Shown: piece after piece, positions 43,223 to 53,780 of the stretch
Layout: each line of letters begins with the position of its first letter
How positions within the stretch are numbered: the first letter of the stretch is position 1
Assembly (NCBI GenBank): GCA_024803745.1
Contig: JANJXV010000016.1
Span: forward strand, 42,648,525 to 42,712,524
DNA length: 64,000 nt
Direction: 5' to 3'
Origin: Megascapheus bottae
Lineage: Eukaryota > Chordata > Mammalia > Rodentia > Geomyidae
The notes under the pieces: generated by a model
Databases searched by the model: none
What the model was told of the DNA's origin: nothing
Seen by the model: the letters and a program-made list of their open reading frames with translations, nothing else
Translations under genes and position numbers: made by a program

Positions 43223-44664
43223 TTTTCAAAATTGAATAGTCATATAATCCCCCCAGGAACAGACGACAACTGCATTCCTTCCCTTCATTCCCCACTCAGA
43301 TATAGCCACATTCTACTTGCTGTCCTTTCTCCGGTGTTGCTAAAGGTACCGACACAAAACATCTTTTTTTTTTTATCTAGTGATTTTATGAAAAAATGTT
43401 AGATACTGAAGGTTTCTCTCCATTTGCTTTTCTCATCTAGGAAGTGTTTTGGTGGACTCTTTAGGGTCCTTTGCTGAGGCACTGTGATGCCATTGGAAGG
43501 AGCCTGGACAGGCACAGTTGTCTACAGATGCACAAATGGGCAGCAAATTAGAGTGGAGTTTCTAAGTCTCAGTCTCTGCTCTGGGATGTTTCCAGGGAAA
43601 ACCCCTGCTTCTCACCCCAAAGAGCGCCCTTCAGGCTGTGCTCTGGCACAGGGTGGAGAAGCCAAATTCCTCCAAAATGTAAGAAGCTGTGCTTCATTCA
43701 CCTGTGCCCACTTTAAACATGTCATCGACCCCTGCTGGAAATGCCACCCGACCTGCCCCTCAGTCCCATCCTGGAGAGATCCCGGGCTGCATGTGGAAAC
43801 AGCCTCTTCTTAGTTCACTGTTCACTTCCTTCTCAGTTTCACCAGTTCGGCACTTTGAGTTTTCTCTTTGGATTTCTCCCATTTTGAGATGAATTTTCAG
43901 AAAAGAGATAAAAAACACATGAATTTATCGCTAGTGAAACCTTAGCCTTTCTATTTAGTCAAAACAAGGTATTTAAAAAATTTTTTGTAATCATATTCTA
44001 GTTTATTTTCTTCAAAAGTAGTAAATACATGGCTACATATAAAGACTTAGGTTTTCAACTATGAAGTAACAGAAACTAAAAAAGAAAAGAAACAATTGAC
44101 ACTTGGCTTAAAGGACATTTTAGGCTAGTTTGCTACCAACTAGAGAAAATGATACTTTGCTAGCTGTTTTTTTTTTCCCATGATCAACATCTACTGAAGG
44201 TCATTTCATGGGTCTTTTAAACCTGCAGGAAGACACTGGGACCTGGATTTCCTTCAATGCCTGCTTTGGAATAGCTCACCTCCTTCCCAATAATCTTGCA
44301 TTCTATTTCCATCAGGTTGATCTTTTGTCTTCTTTATCTTGTGATGTTGGAAAAAATATGATTTGTGCAGAATCCAGGCGAGAGCCCCTGTGACTGGGCA
44401 GGCAATGACAACAGAACCAAATCACTGACAATATCTCAAGTTGGCAGTTCTGACTTGTTGGGATTTAAGACTAATCACAACTAGTTTTAGTCATGTGTTT
44501 TATTTGAAAGTCTATGCACCTCAGATTTAGACTTCAGATTACAATATACCTTTCTTTAAAAGGATATATTTTTTAAACCCTAAATCCCCCATGTACCTTT
44601 AATTCATGTAGCAACAATGTGTGCTGCCCAGTCAAGATAAAGCAATCAAATGACGTGATGAAAC
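43223..44664. other. Unique sequence, nothing recognised
   Basis: No element called. T runs occur near 43364 and 44167. A 109-codon plus frame (43484-43813) has no known domain. Confidence 0.58.
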
Positions 44665-44710
44665 CAGACAGACAGGCAGGCAGGCAGACAGACAGACAGA
44701 CAGAGAGACA
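44665..44710. repeat. GACA/GGCA microsatellite
   Basis: Tetranucleotide repeat changing from CAGA to CAGG and back to CAGA. Confidence 0.95.
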
Positions 44711-45404
44711 AAAGGAGAGATAGAGATATTCAGTGCTACCAGCTCAGTAGAGTTTTTGAGCTTTGCCTCAAGAATCTTGATAAAGTTATGCACATTTCAG
44801 CATTTCACAGGAAACATGAAGTTTCTGTGTTCCTCCTTTCAGCCAACAATCTATGCAACTCCAAAAACAGGAATGATTTTAATTGAGATTCATTTGAAAT
44901 TTTTAACTTGTTTTAATATAAATTAAAATGTGGCTATGCAACTATTTTTTGACATCTTTTGCTATTGAGAAAATATAGGCTTTAACTGAAATGATGTAAA
45001 GATTATAAATGATGTGTTCATCGCATGTGTGATTTCACTTTCATTGTTACCTTTTCAGCATGTTCTTCAATTTATTAAGATACAGAAGAGATGTGAATAA
45101 TAGAGCAGTAACAGTTATGTCAAGGAGGCATGACATTCAAATATATCGCAAAAATGAGAAATTCAATGTGTGGTTTGACCTATATTCTAAATATATTAAC
45201 CAAGGTTATTCCTTCAGGATAGAGTTCTCGTTTCCTCCATTTTGCCTTTTAACTACCGCTGGTGAATTTGATATGAGATGAGGAAAACGGGCATTCTCTT
45301 GCAGAGAAAGCAAAGGCTCACCTAGATAGAGTCAGCTCCATCAAAACACCCAGCTCCTAAATCCCACTGACCTCCATGCAAGAATATATTGTGTGCTTTT
45401 CTCC
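44711..45404. other. Unique AT-rich sequence, nothing recognised
   Basis: No repeat or gene signal. A 73-codon plus frame (45060-45281) has no known domain. Confidence 0.6.
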
Positions 45405-45478
45405 TTCCAGCTAGCTCAAAGGGTAGACCACCCACAGAGAAACTGGGGCTCTGAGTTCAAACTCAAATATTGCAGAAG
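45405..45478 (+). mobile_element. tRNA-derived SINE fragment ahead of GA repeat
   Basis: 'agctagctcaaagggtagac' resembles the A-box side and 'ggctctgagttcaaactca' the B-box side of a tRNA-like SINE monomer. 'aaatattgcagaagaaag' then leads straight into the GA repeat. Confidence 0.55.
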
Positions 45479-45486
45479 AAAGAAAA

Positions 45487-45545
<59 letters not shown>
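45479..45545. repeat. (GA)n microsatellite
   Basis: GAAA/GA start, then an uninterrupted GA run from about 45498 to 45545; it sits on the SINE tail. Confidence 0.97.
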
Positions 45546-45547
<2 letters not shown>

Positions 45548-46085
45548 CAGTGTGCCTTCAATAACTTAAAAATCTTCATGAGGTAATGGCCAGTAGATGA
45601 GATAGAGGGCAAAGAAGAGAATGTTTAAGTAGATGGTGTTAAGGCACAGAGATCAACGTTTTTCAAAAGTTCCTTAAGGAGATTCTGGTACAGATGGCTC
45701 CAAGACCAGTTTTGAAAAACACACAGGAAATGTGAGGTGGAGAAATGTGGGAAGTGAGAAAGGGTTGGAGGACAGAACCAGGATGAGGACTTGGCCACAC
45801 CAGCCAGCAAGAGGAAACACAGTGGCGAATGAGACATGAGAGAATGGAATGTTATGCAGTCAGTTTTTAAACAAAAGGAAATGGAGAAGAAATAAAATAA
45901 AACTGAGCTAAATAATCCATCATGTTTTCTGACCCAGACCATCTATAGTTATTCATTCACTACATAATATCTCGAGCTTAGGATTGCATTGCTGAGCTCA
46001 AAGACATTAAACTGTATCTGCTAATGAATCACACAAATGCCTGGCCATAACTCATTCTCAAACCAGTTTTCTCTCGTTAACAGTA
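45546..46085. other. Unique sequence, nothing recognised
   Basis: The 105-codon minus frame (45625-45942) is F/L/S-rich without a known domain and is probably chance. Confidence 0.58.
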
Positions 46086-46675
46086 TTTCCTTTTTTTCAT
46101 ATATTTTTATTGTAATTAATAGAAGGGTTACATGATATTTGCCAGATAGATGGTGCATTAATTCCCATATATTGATACCCTTTCACATGCCTTGGCCCCC
46201 ATTTCTTCCCCACCCCCACCCCTCATCTTGTTTTACCCCCTTCCCTATCCAATTTCAAATAACCAAATACAAATATATCTGATATATCAGGTAACAAAGT
46301 GAGATACTGTAACAATATGAGATAACCAAGGGACAGCAAAAGAGATGAGAGATAACATAGTACATTAAGGACAACCATCATTCATTATATGGCTTATGTT
46401 TCTATATCCTAGAGATCCTTTCATTTAGCGTCCTACTATATGGCCTTTTGTATCTAGGTTTTGTTCTATTGTAAATCTCTGCTAGGAGAGCCCAAGGTTT
46501 CTACTGATTATGACAAATGAGGGAAACCATTGAGCCTAAGTTCCTTTGAGTCTGGCTTACTTCACTTAAATATGATCTTTTCTAAGTCTTTCCATTTCCT
46601 AACAAATGGAGCGATGTCATTCTTTCTGACAGCAGCATAGAATTCCATTGTGTACAAATACCACATTTCCTCTTA
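46086..46675 (-). mobile_element. 5'-truncated L1: 3' UTR and last part of ORF2
   Basis: Begins at the poly(A) side with 'ttattgtaattaatagaag'. It contains the reversed G-rich tract (about 46196-46235) and 'tatggccttttgtatctagg', and crosses into the ORF2 end ('agcatagaattccattgtgt', 'accacatttcc'). A weak target duplication, 'atttcct(t/c)tt', may lie at 46085-46094 and 46664-46673, but it overlaps L1 sequence. Confidence 0.9.
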
Positions 46676-49236
46676 AGGCATAAATGCTTCATTTCCTGGC
46701 ATTAGCAGAGTATGAATACCACAAATACCACATTACAAATACTTGCACTGCAGTGAATAACTGTCAAAAAGAACTTGATCTTCACATCAAGAGTTGTTCC
46801 TTGTTACATTTGCTTTCAGTCCCTAAGTCTCTATGTCTAGGAGTGCAGAATTTCAGTAGTGAAGCAGTCCATCTTACCTTTTCAGGACCCTGCACACACT
46901 GTAAGTGCTTTGGAGTCAAGTAAGCACCTCATCTAGGGTCCCCGAAGCCTCCCCGGGCTCACTCAAATCTAGCTGACCAGCTCCTTATGAATGATTCTCC
47001 CCATACACACACCCACAGTGGACCAGGGAGATAGGAATTCCCTGGGCCAATTTGCTGAGCCCTGCACACAGATATTTGGACAGACCCACCTAGACACTGC
47101 TGTGAAGGCTTTTTTTTTTACATTTAACTCAGTAGAATTTGAGTTTGACCTTCATCCAGTAGTTGAAGGAGAGAAGGACTAAGGACTGGCTGTCGGAAAG
47201 AAGGATGCTGCCAGCATGGTGCCTTCAGGCTCACACTACAGCAAGGCCTTGCTGGGTCTCGAGCCTGCTGGTCTTCTGGAGTTTTGGGTTTGTCAATCCC
47301 GCAGTCACATGAGCTACTCTGTTAAAATACGTCTGTGAAGGTATGTATTATCATGGTAGAGTCACATGGTAGTGGACCCACTTATTTGCAGCATCCCAGT
47401 GGATGCAGAGTCTGGTCTTCAGTTCATAAATGCTATAATTTCTTCCCACAGGTCTCATCTCTCCTCTGCATTGGGCTCTTTCTTGGCCACTACATCTACT
47501 CTTGATGCTCACATCTTTGTGGAGGGTCTTTGTTTCCTCTTAAATGAAAGGGAGATTGGATTTTTTTTAATTCAATCCCGTCACCTTTATGTGAAAATCA
47601 GTCATTTGCCCAGGGTCGTACCTGGCAGAGCGAAGGCAGGAGCCCTCCTTCTGAGCTCTGGGCTCTTCCCCTCCTTCTGAGCTCTGGGCTTTTCTCCGGC
47701 CTTCCTCAAGCCATCCAGTGCCCTCAGCTCACGCCAGTCAATCACATTAAAGTACTCAAATTCAAATACGTGAAATTTGGCAATATGGAGGGAGAAAATA
47801 GGGGATGTCTCTACTGTCAATATGGCAAATCTCACAAAGGAAAAAGAACTGTGGGACATAGCCCAGCTTCACAGAAACCAGACTCTGAATTATGATTTGT
47901 CTAGAAGTGGGTTTTAAAACTGTCTCCACACAAGGAACCAACAGGGAGTAAATAGTGCAGAGATCCACGCTGCCCTAATTAAGCCATCTCCACATGACTT
48001 CAGCCCTCTTCTTTGGCACTGCCACTACCACCACTACCACCACTGCACCAGTCTGAAACTCTAGAGACAAAGCCCAACATCGAAGTATCGTGTGTTGACC
48101 ACAGGTGGAGAGCTGGGTTCTCAACTGATTTTGTGATGCGACTAGGTTTTGAGGAAGACGGGTATGTAATAGCAGTGGCCCACCTGTGTCTCCCGCCTTC
48201 CTGCCCTGAGCTACACTTCTTCCCACAGATCCCCAATACAGCACCAGCTGCGCAGTTCTGAGTCTGCCTGACTCTTTCCTTGGCCTTCAGCAGCGGATTC
48301 TTATACATGAAATGGGATTTTCAAAACTAATGGGAAAAGAAGAATAAAACCACAAAGAAAGACAGGCCAAGTAATGGTGTGATATCAAGAAAACTCCCTG
48401 AGAAGGTGACATTCGCTGAGTTCCATAGGATGTCTGGAAGTGGTAAATGTCACATCAGCGTCCTGTCCCCTTGGGGATCCAGGGAGCCGGCTCTGTATCT
48501 GTCAGTCACTGGTGAAAGGTCATTACATTTCTGGGGTCTTTGGGGATTCTATGTGTGCAGTCCTCCCTCGAGGAGATGCAGGTGATACCTCCAGGGAGCT
48601 GCAGTACGTCCTGAGCCCTTGTGTGCCGAGGAGGGAGGGCACCTGGCCAGGGTGATGGAGCCTGTGCGGAGAGGCCTTCGTCTCTTGTAACGGGATCTGA
48701 AGTCCGTGGGCACTCCTTAATAGTCTAATTTGCAGGATAACACACTGGCCAAGGAAATGCCCCCTCAGTGTGTGAGAAAGAAAAATGTTTTCCGTGACAC
48801 CTCCAATTCTGCTTGAGCTGTTATACCAAGAGGAGAATTCTTTCATCTCAAGAAGGAAAACCAAGTCAAACATGTTCTTGAGGCAATCTTTCATACTTCA
48901 AACTACAGGGGGAAACAAAACCCTTATTTTTTTAAGGTAGGTCACAAGAAAAATAATCAGCTCTGAGAGGTGTTTAAGTCCTCCGCCTCTACATAGCCTT
49001 CTGAGGCCGTGGTTCTCTGTTCCTCTGCAGGGCTGACGCAGTTCTTCTCCATAATGGAATGCACCTATGTCTAGTAGTAAGTAAGACCCCCTCCATTAGC
49101 ACAGGCATTCATTCTCTCCAGAAAGAGCCCATGGTGGCATCTCAGAAACCAGGTAAACCTGCAGAAATTTGGTATTAGAGGTCCAAGAGGGAAACTTACA
49201 AGTACAGTTTATAGACATGGACTTGATATATGTCTC
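46676..49236. other. Unique sequence, nothing recognised
   Basis: No gene called. It contains a perfect 20-bp local repeat (listed separately) and a short imperfect CCA triplet stretch at 48013-48050. The longest frame is minus 48523-48894 (123 codons), without a known domain. Confidence 0.57.
47645..47690. repeat. 26-bp spaced perfect direct repeat
   Basis: 'ctccttctgagctctgggct' occurs at 47645-47664 and 47671-47690, a small tandem duplication. Confidence 0.95.
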
Positions 49237-49415
49237 TCTCAGGCTGAGATCTGAGAACCAAGGTTGAAGCCAGTCCAGGCAGACAAATCTTATTTCCAAT
49301 TAACCATCAAAAAAAAAAAACCTGGAACTGGAGGTTCAAGTGGTAGAGTGCCATGAGTCAAGAGCAAAAAAGCCTAGTGAGACACAAGGCCAAGAGTTCA
49401 AGTTCCAGTAGTGGC

Positions 49416-49416
<1 letters not shown>
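49237..49416 (+). mobile_element. Composite SINE: B1-like left and ID-like right monomers
   Basis: The left half is B1-like and 5'-truncated ('caggctgagatctgag', 'ttgaagccagtccaggcag', 'ttatttccaattaaccatc'), then an A run. The right half is 'cctggaactggaggttcaag', 'tggtagagtgcc', 'agagcaaaaaagcctagtga' and 'caaggccaagagttcaagtt'. The arrangement matches a SINE I recall from kangaroo rats. The tail has become a GATA repeat. Confidence 0.8.

Positions 49417-49478
<62 letters not shown>
49417..49478. repeat. (GATA)n(GACA)n microsatellite
   Basis: GATA units at 49417-49460 followed by GACA units to 49478, on the SINE tail. The minus-strand SIYLSIYLS frame is a repeat product. Confidence 0.97.
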
Positions 49479-50303
49479 ATTTAAAACCCCTCTCTGGGCA
49501 TACAAGATATTGTTTTTTTCTATCAGGAACCTTTCTTCTGAAAAAAGTACAGAAAAATAACGACTCCATTAGCCACTGAAATTTGTTCCCACCGTGAGAA
49601 CACCTGCACTAGAAATGTGCAGAAGTTAATGTAGTGATGTTAATGGGGTCGTAAATAACTGTAAGGCATATGCCAGCTGAAACATGCTATTTCCATTGCA
49701 AATGGGGATTTGATTCAAGGAGGGCCACTAATAACAGCAGAGGTTTGTATTTATGTCGACTGATTATACATTCATCTGTAGAAATTTAGAAGTGAAAGGG
49801 AGGAGTCCACATATGAATTTGGTTCATAATTGTAATACTTGTTTGAGGCTGGTGAAGAGGCCTAGATAACTGTCACACTCACTTTAAAAGCCTTAAAGTC
49901 AATGACATAAAACCCATGCAAGGCCTTTGAACCTCCTCAGGACTGATGGATAAATGATCAGTGGAAATGGATGCTCAGAAGTCATGAGAAATCGCTTCTC
50001 CTTGCATACAGTGCCACAACTAATCTGAGCATCCAGTCACAGCCAGTAGAATTCACAATGTCAATGCTCACATTCTTGTTATGTACTTCCCTTGTTTGTT
50101 ATGAAGGGAGTGGGGGGATTGCATTAGAGAGATCAAAATTCACATTTTCTACTGATTTCCAAGTTCACAGAATAAGTCACCAAGAAGGGAAGGATGATCG
50201 AGGATGAATGCAGTATTTTTGATAAGTTGCCGCTATCGAACCTCAACCCAATCCAAACAACAAGAAGGATTCAGAAGTCAGTCTATTACGGATTATTTAA
50301 AAC
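49479..50303. other. Unique sequence, nothing recognised
   Basis: No element recognised. A 78-codon plus frame at 49971-50207 has no known domain. Confidence 0.58.
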
Positions 50304-50320
50304 AGAACGTTTGCTGCAGT

Positions 50321-50497
50321 TTATTTGAAATGGGAAAGGGAAGGGGGGAAAACAAGATGAGGGAAGGGGTGGGGGAGAGAAATGACAGGAACATGAGAAG
50401 GGGTATCAATGTGTGTGAAGTAATGCACCTTCTATCTGGAGAACATAACTGTAACCCCTCTATTAATTACAATAATAAAATATATGAAGAGAAAAAA
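50321..50497 (+). mobile_element. Very short L1 3' end with target duplication
   Basis: Only 177 bp of the L1 3' terminus: the G-rich purine tract (about 50334-50375), 'gaagtaatgcaccttctatc', 'tgtaacccctctattaatta' and an A-rich end. Flanks are 'agaacgtttgctgcagt' (50304-50320) and 'agaaagtttgctatagt' (50498-50514), a 17-bp duplication with three differences. The 143-codon frame crossing it is not a gene. Confidence 0.9.
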
Positions 50498-50514
50498 AGA
50501 AAGTTTGCTATAGT

Positions 50515-50974
50515 CCATTTCCATTATAGAACAACAAGAATCACTGGGCCAACATTTGATCTCATTACTATAGAATGTTCAACCCAATCTATTATATTTT
50601 CTATGGAAATTATTAAACTCTTCCTGATTGGCTAAGAAAGATTTTGTCTGGCTTCTTTCCTCTTCAGTTGCATGCATAAGAATACAGGAGAATAAACCTC
50701 ATATTTATGCAGGACAGAAGTACTTAGCAAAGGTCATTCCATGCCTCTCGCTCGGAGCAGAGAGCAAAGGCACCCGTTGAGAACCAATTATAATAATTGA
50801 CTTGGAGAGATGTTTTAATGTAAACCATTGATCACATAGTTATCTTCTCCTTCCTCTGAGTGTGAGTTCTGCCTCTGTGGCCCCATTGTCCACCTGAGAC
50901 ATCCATCCTTGAAGGGCTTTCAAGGTGTTGTCTAGCTCCTGATTCACTCTACACAACAGCGCACACCAAACGGT
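50515..50974. other. Unique sequence, nothing recognised
   Basis: Interval between the short L1 and the MaLR cluster; no signal recognised. Confidence 0.6.
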
Positions 50975-51500
50975 TCCCAGTTCTCTATTGCTGCTGGGGG
51001 AAATTAGCACAAGCGGGAAAACAACACTAAATGGTGTGAACTGACCTCAGCTGGACTCCGTTTCCAGGGGTCAGAAGTCTGGGGAGGTTTGGCTGATGCT
51101 TTGCCTGAGTCTCTGAGGAAGAATCGGTCTCTTAGCACATTCTATCAACTGCCAAACTCTTCCCTGAAGTTGTAGGACTGCAGTCCTACTTTTTGCTGGC
51201 TGTCAGCCAGAACCCTTGTGTGTCTCTGGAACATTGTCACACACGTGTGTGGCCTCTTTTGGGAAAGACAGAAAACGTCCTTTTGATCCTTTCAGTCTGT
51301 ATTGTTTACCTTCTGAGGCATCTCTCTAATTCCAGGGCTGCTGTGATTTGATTACAATCTCTAGGACAATTCAGAATAATGTTTCCATACTCAGGACCAT
51401 AATAATATCTGCAAAGCCTTTCTATGATGCCATGTGGCATACTGTGTCATCACACAACTCTCGGATTAGAATGGATATCTTTTGATTCATTTTGTCTCTC
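50975..51500 (-). mobile_element. Old MaLR (MLT1-like) LTR
   Basis: Reverse orientation: 'ctctattgctgctggggga', 'aaaacaacactaaatggtgt' and 'ggggtcagaagtctgggga' correspond to the reversed LTR end. 'gatttgattacaatctctag' and 'caggaccataataatatctg' correspond loosely to the reversed LTR start. Strongly diverged. An 18-bp perfect palindrome lies at 51172-51189. Confidence 0.5.
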
Positions 51501-51509
51501 ATAGACCAG

Positions 51510-51650
51510 AGACCTTGGACTAGATTCACATCCTTTGCAAAGCTAAATGTGCTCACTCCCTCACAAGATCCCAGAAGATTTCATCAGCTCACAGCATAGA
51601 ACCAGCTTTGACCCTCATCTGAATCCCATCAACTCTAAAGTCACACACAT
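51510..51650 (-). mobile_element. Possible MaLR internal-region fragment
   Basis: 'agattcacatcctttgcaaa', 'gtgctcactccctcacaaga' and 'ttcatcagctcacagcatag' resemble the reverse complement of MaLR internal sequence as I remember it. It lies between two LTR-like pieces in the same orientation, which supports the idea. It carries no viral coding capacity. Confidence 0.35.
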
Positions 51651-51994
51651 CACCTTGCAGCAGCCTAGCTGCAGAGATCCAGACACCTACAATCTTATTT
51701 CATTGCATGCTTCTCTTTGTTTCAAGGCACCCTGTCATTGTTTCAATCATGAAAAAGAAAGACAGAAACTTCTCCAAACCCTTCCACGCTTCACAAGCAG
51801 TTAACCAGGACCCGCATCTCCCTCCCCGATTAGACAGAAGCTGCAATTCAGGAATCTTCTTGAGATCATTCCCTACCTCTCCCAGTCGACTTCTGCAGAT
51901 ACAGATAAAGAACATCACCAGCACAGTTCTTGTTGGTCCTCGAACCTCACTGAAAAGCTCTGAGTCTGCTTACTGTTGTTCTAGAAGAACACTT
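51651..51994. other. Unassigned sequence inside the MaLR cluster
   Basis: Nothing recognised. It may be diverged internal MaLR sequence by position. Overlapping frames at 51700-51924 (minus) and 51707-52006 (plus) have no known domain. Confidence 0.45.
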
Positions 51995-52400
51995 GAGCCT
52001 GAATAACTGGTAAGGAATAGAGGCTTGCTTGACTCCAGCGCTGGAGGCTGGAAGTCCAAACGCTGGGCACAGGTGTCAGGTTTTGCATCCACTGAGGGTC
52101 TTCCTGCCTGGCTATGCCTGGGTGGGCAGAGGGCATCACAGGGCAAGACAAGAGCAGGCATGCCAGACAGAGGTGCTACTCTCGTGCCAGCACAGACATT
52201 ACTCTAGTAATTCACTATTCCGTGAATTGACGAGGCCCTCAGGAAAGTCAGAGCTATCTTGACTCAAGAACTTCTCAGAGGCCCTGCTCCCTCATCATGG
52301 ACATATACTTTGGAAACGGAGTTTCCAACGAATACAATTTGGAAGACACATTCAAATCAAAGCAGCCCTCCATCTCTTTGAAGAGCCTTGTGAGACTGCA
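51995..52400 (-). mobile_element. MaLR (MST/MLT-like) LTR
   Basis: Reverse orientation: 'gctggaggctggaagtccaa', 'gagggtcttcctgcctggct', 'ggcatcacagggcaagacaa' and 'gaggccctcaggaaagtcag' follow the family order. 'gtttccaacgaatacaattt' and 'ggaagacacattcaaatcaa' match the reversed LTR start. Clearer than its neighbour at 50975. Confidence 0.62.
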
Positions 52401-53029
52401 CACTCTGGTCTGATCCTGCCCTTGAGATTTCAGAAGATTTTCACGTGGTCTGGATATTAAAGCCATGGGCATTTTTGAGGAACCACTCTGCCTGCCATGA
52501 TCTGTTTTACTATTTATTATACTTTGGAGTAATTTAATTATTCCTGTAGAAAAACAACAATGAAAAAAAATAAAACATCACTTTTCAATCATCTTGCAAT
52601 CTTGAGCTGAAAAGGACAAAGAAATCGAAATAGAGATAATTAAATCTTCATTTAATCAAGATAACCACAGTGCCTTTCGAAGGTCAATAGAGACAAAGCG
52701 GGGATGAGACCATAGGCCCCTGGGAGCTTGTTTAAACTCCAAGTTCTGCCTCCTCATCTTGCTGGACTGAGTCTGGGTCTCAGAGCTGGGAGACTTGGAC
52801 AGTGACATTTTTAGCAGTTCATCTTCACAGAATTCCAATTCATAGCAAAGAAAAAATATATATAATTAATATATATATAATTAATAAACATGATCAGAGG
52901 AATTAAAGTGTCATACCAGAGAAATTAAATTTGATGGTACCACATTTTGACAGTATAAAAACTAAGTCTTCTCCTTCATAAAAGACACTATTAAGAGAAT
53001 AAGACCAACTGCCAGTGTTCAAAAAGGAA
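52401..53029. other. AT-rich unique sequence
   Basis: Contains an AT-rich stretch at 52855-52888 with 'atatataattaatatatat', a near-perfect inverted repeat. No gene recognised. Confidence 0.58.
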
Positions 53030-53115
53030 TGACTTTATCTGACTAATGTCATTCTGACCCCTCTATATATTACCTTTACAATAACAATAAATAAATTTGT
53101 TTTTTTTAAAGAAGC
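53030..53115 (+). mobile_element. L1 3' terminus fragment
   Basis: 'cattctgacccctctatata' and 'ttacctttacaataacaata' match the ends of L1 3' UTRs in the window, followed by an A/T-rich tail. Very short. Confidence 0.5.
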
Positions 53116-53424
53116 AGATAAAAAGACCAACTGCAAGAGTAGGAGAACATGTTTTCAACACACATGCAAAATTCAAGATATGCAAATGCTCTTTAAAGTG
53201 AACAATAAAGAAGGAACAAATCCAAATGAAAAGTAGGGAAAATATCTAGCTGGATACTTGGCCAAACAGATAGACAGATTGTAAGTCATATGAAAAGATT
53301 CTCAACATTTTTTCCACTTAAAGGATCTACATGTTAAAACAACGAAAAGAATCTCAAAAAACAGTGGAACAAGGGATGCACCAATGTAACAGCCATACTC
53401 ACACGATACTGGTGAAAATAAAGT

Positions 53425-53566
53425 ATACAGCTTAAAGGGGGAGGGGAGCTGGAGGGAGGGAAAGCAGGAGAAAATGAGGAGGGGTAACACAGGTCAAAAG
53501 GAAATGTACTCATTACCTTCCTTATGTAACTGTAACCCTTTACAATAAGATAAGAAAAAAATAAGG
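53425..53566 (+). mobile_element. L1 3' terminus fragment
   Basis: A G-rich purine stretch (53436-53490), then 'gaaatgtactcattacctt', 'ttatgtaactgtaacccttt' and 'acaataagataagaaaaaaa'. This is the usual end of an L1 3' UTR. A SINE is inserted at its tail. Confidence 0.65.
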
Positions 53567-53696
53567 AGGGGCCGGGAGCTTGGCTTAGGGGTAGAATGTT
53601 TGCGTAGCATGCACAAAGACCTGGGTTCGATTCCTCGGTATCACAGAACAGTGCTCAGGCTCTGAGTTCAAGGCCCAGGACTGGTTAGGAAAAAAA
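53567..53696 (+). mobile_element. tRNA-derived SINE with intact pol III boxes
   Basis: Plus-strand SINE: head 'gccgggagcttggcttaggg', A box 'tggcttaggggt' (53581-53592), B box 'ggttcgattcc' (53624-53634, exact consensus GGTTCGANTCC). It then jumps to 'gctctgagttcaaggcccag' and 'gactggttaggaaaaaaa'. The middle is shorter than in the copies at 1931 and 18860. It sits on the A-rich tail of the L1 just before it. Confidence 0.88.
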
Positions 53697-53756
53697 TTCA
53701 TAACATAAAAAAGTAAGATTGTGTTTTCGTTCTTGTCTGGCCCTCTTAAAACCTTC

Positions 53757-53780
53757 CCTTGGCTGTCTTCACAGCCAAGG
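53757..53780. other. Perfect 10-bp hairpin, 4-base loop
   Basis: 'ccttggctgt' (53757-53766), loop 'cttc', 'acagccaagg' (53771-53780). No T run follows on the plus strand and no gene ends nearby, so no function is assigned. Confidence 0.9.

Noticed and set aside
50204..50635. 143-codon plus-strand frame
   Set aside because: It runs across an L1 3' terminus and its target duplications, so it cannot be an old coding sequence.
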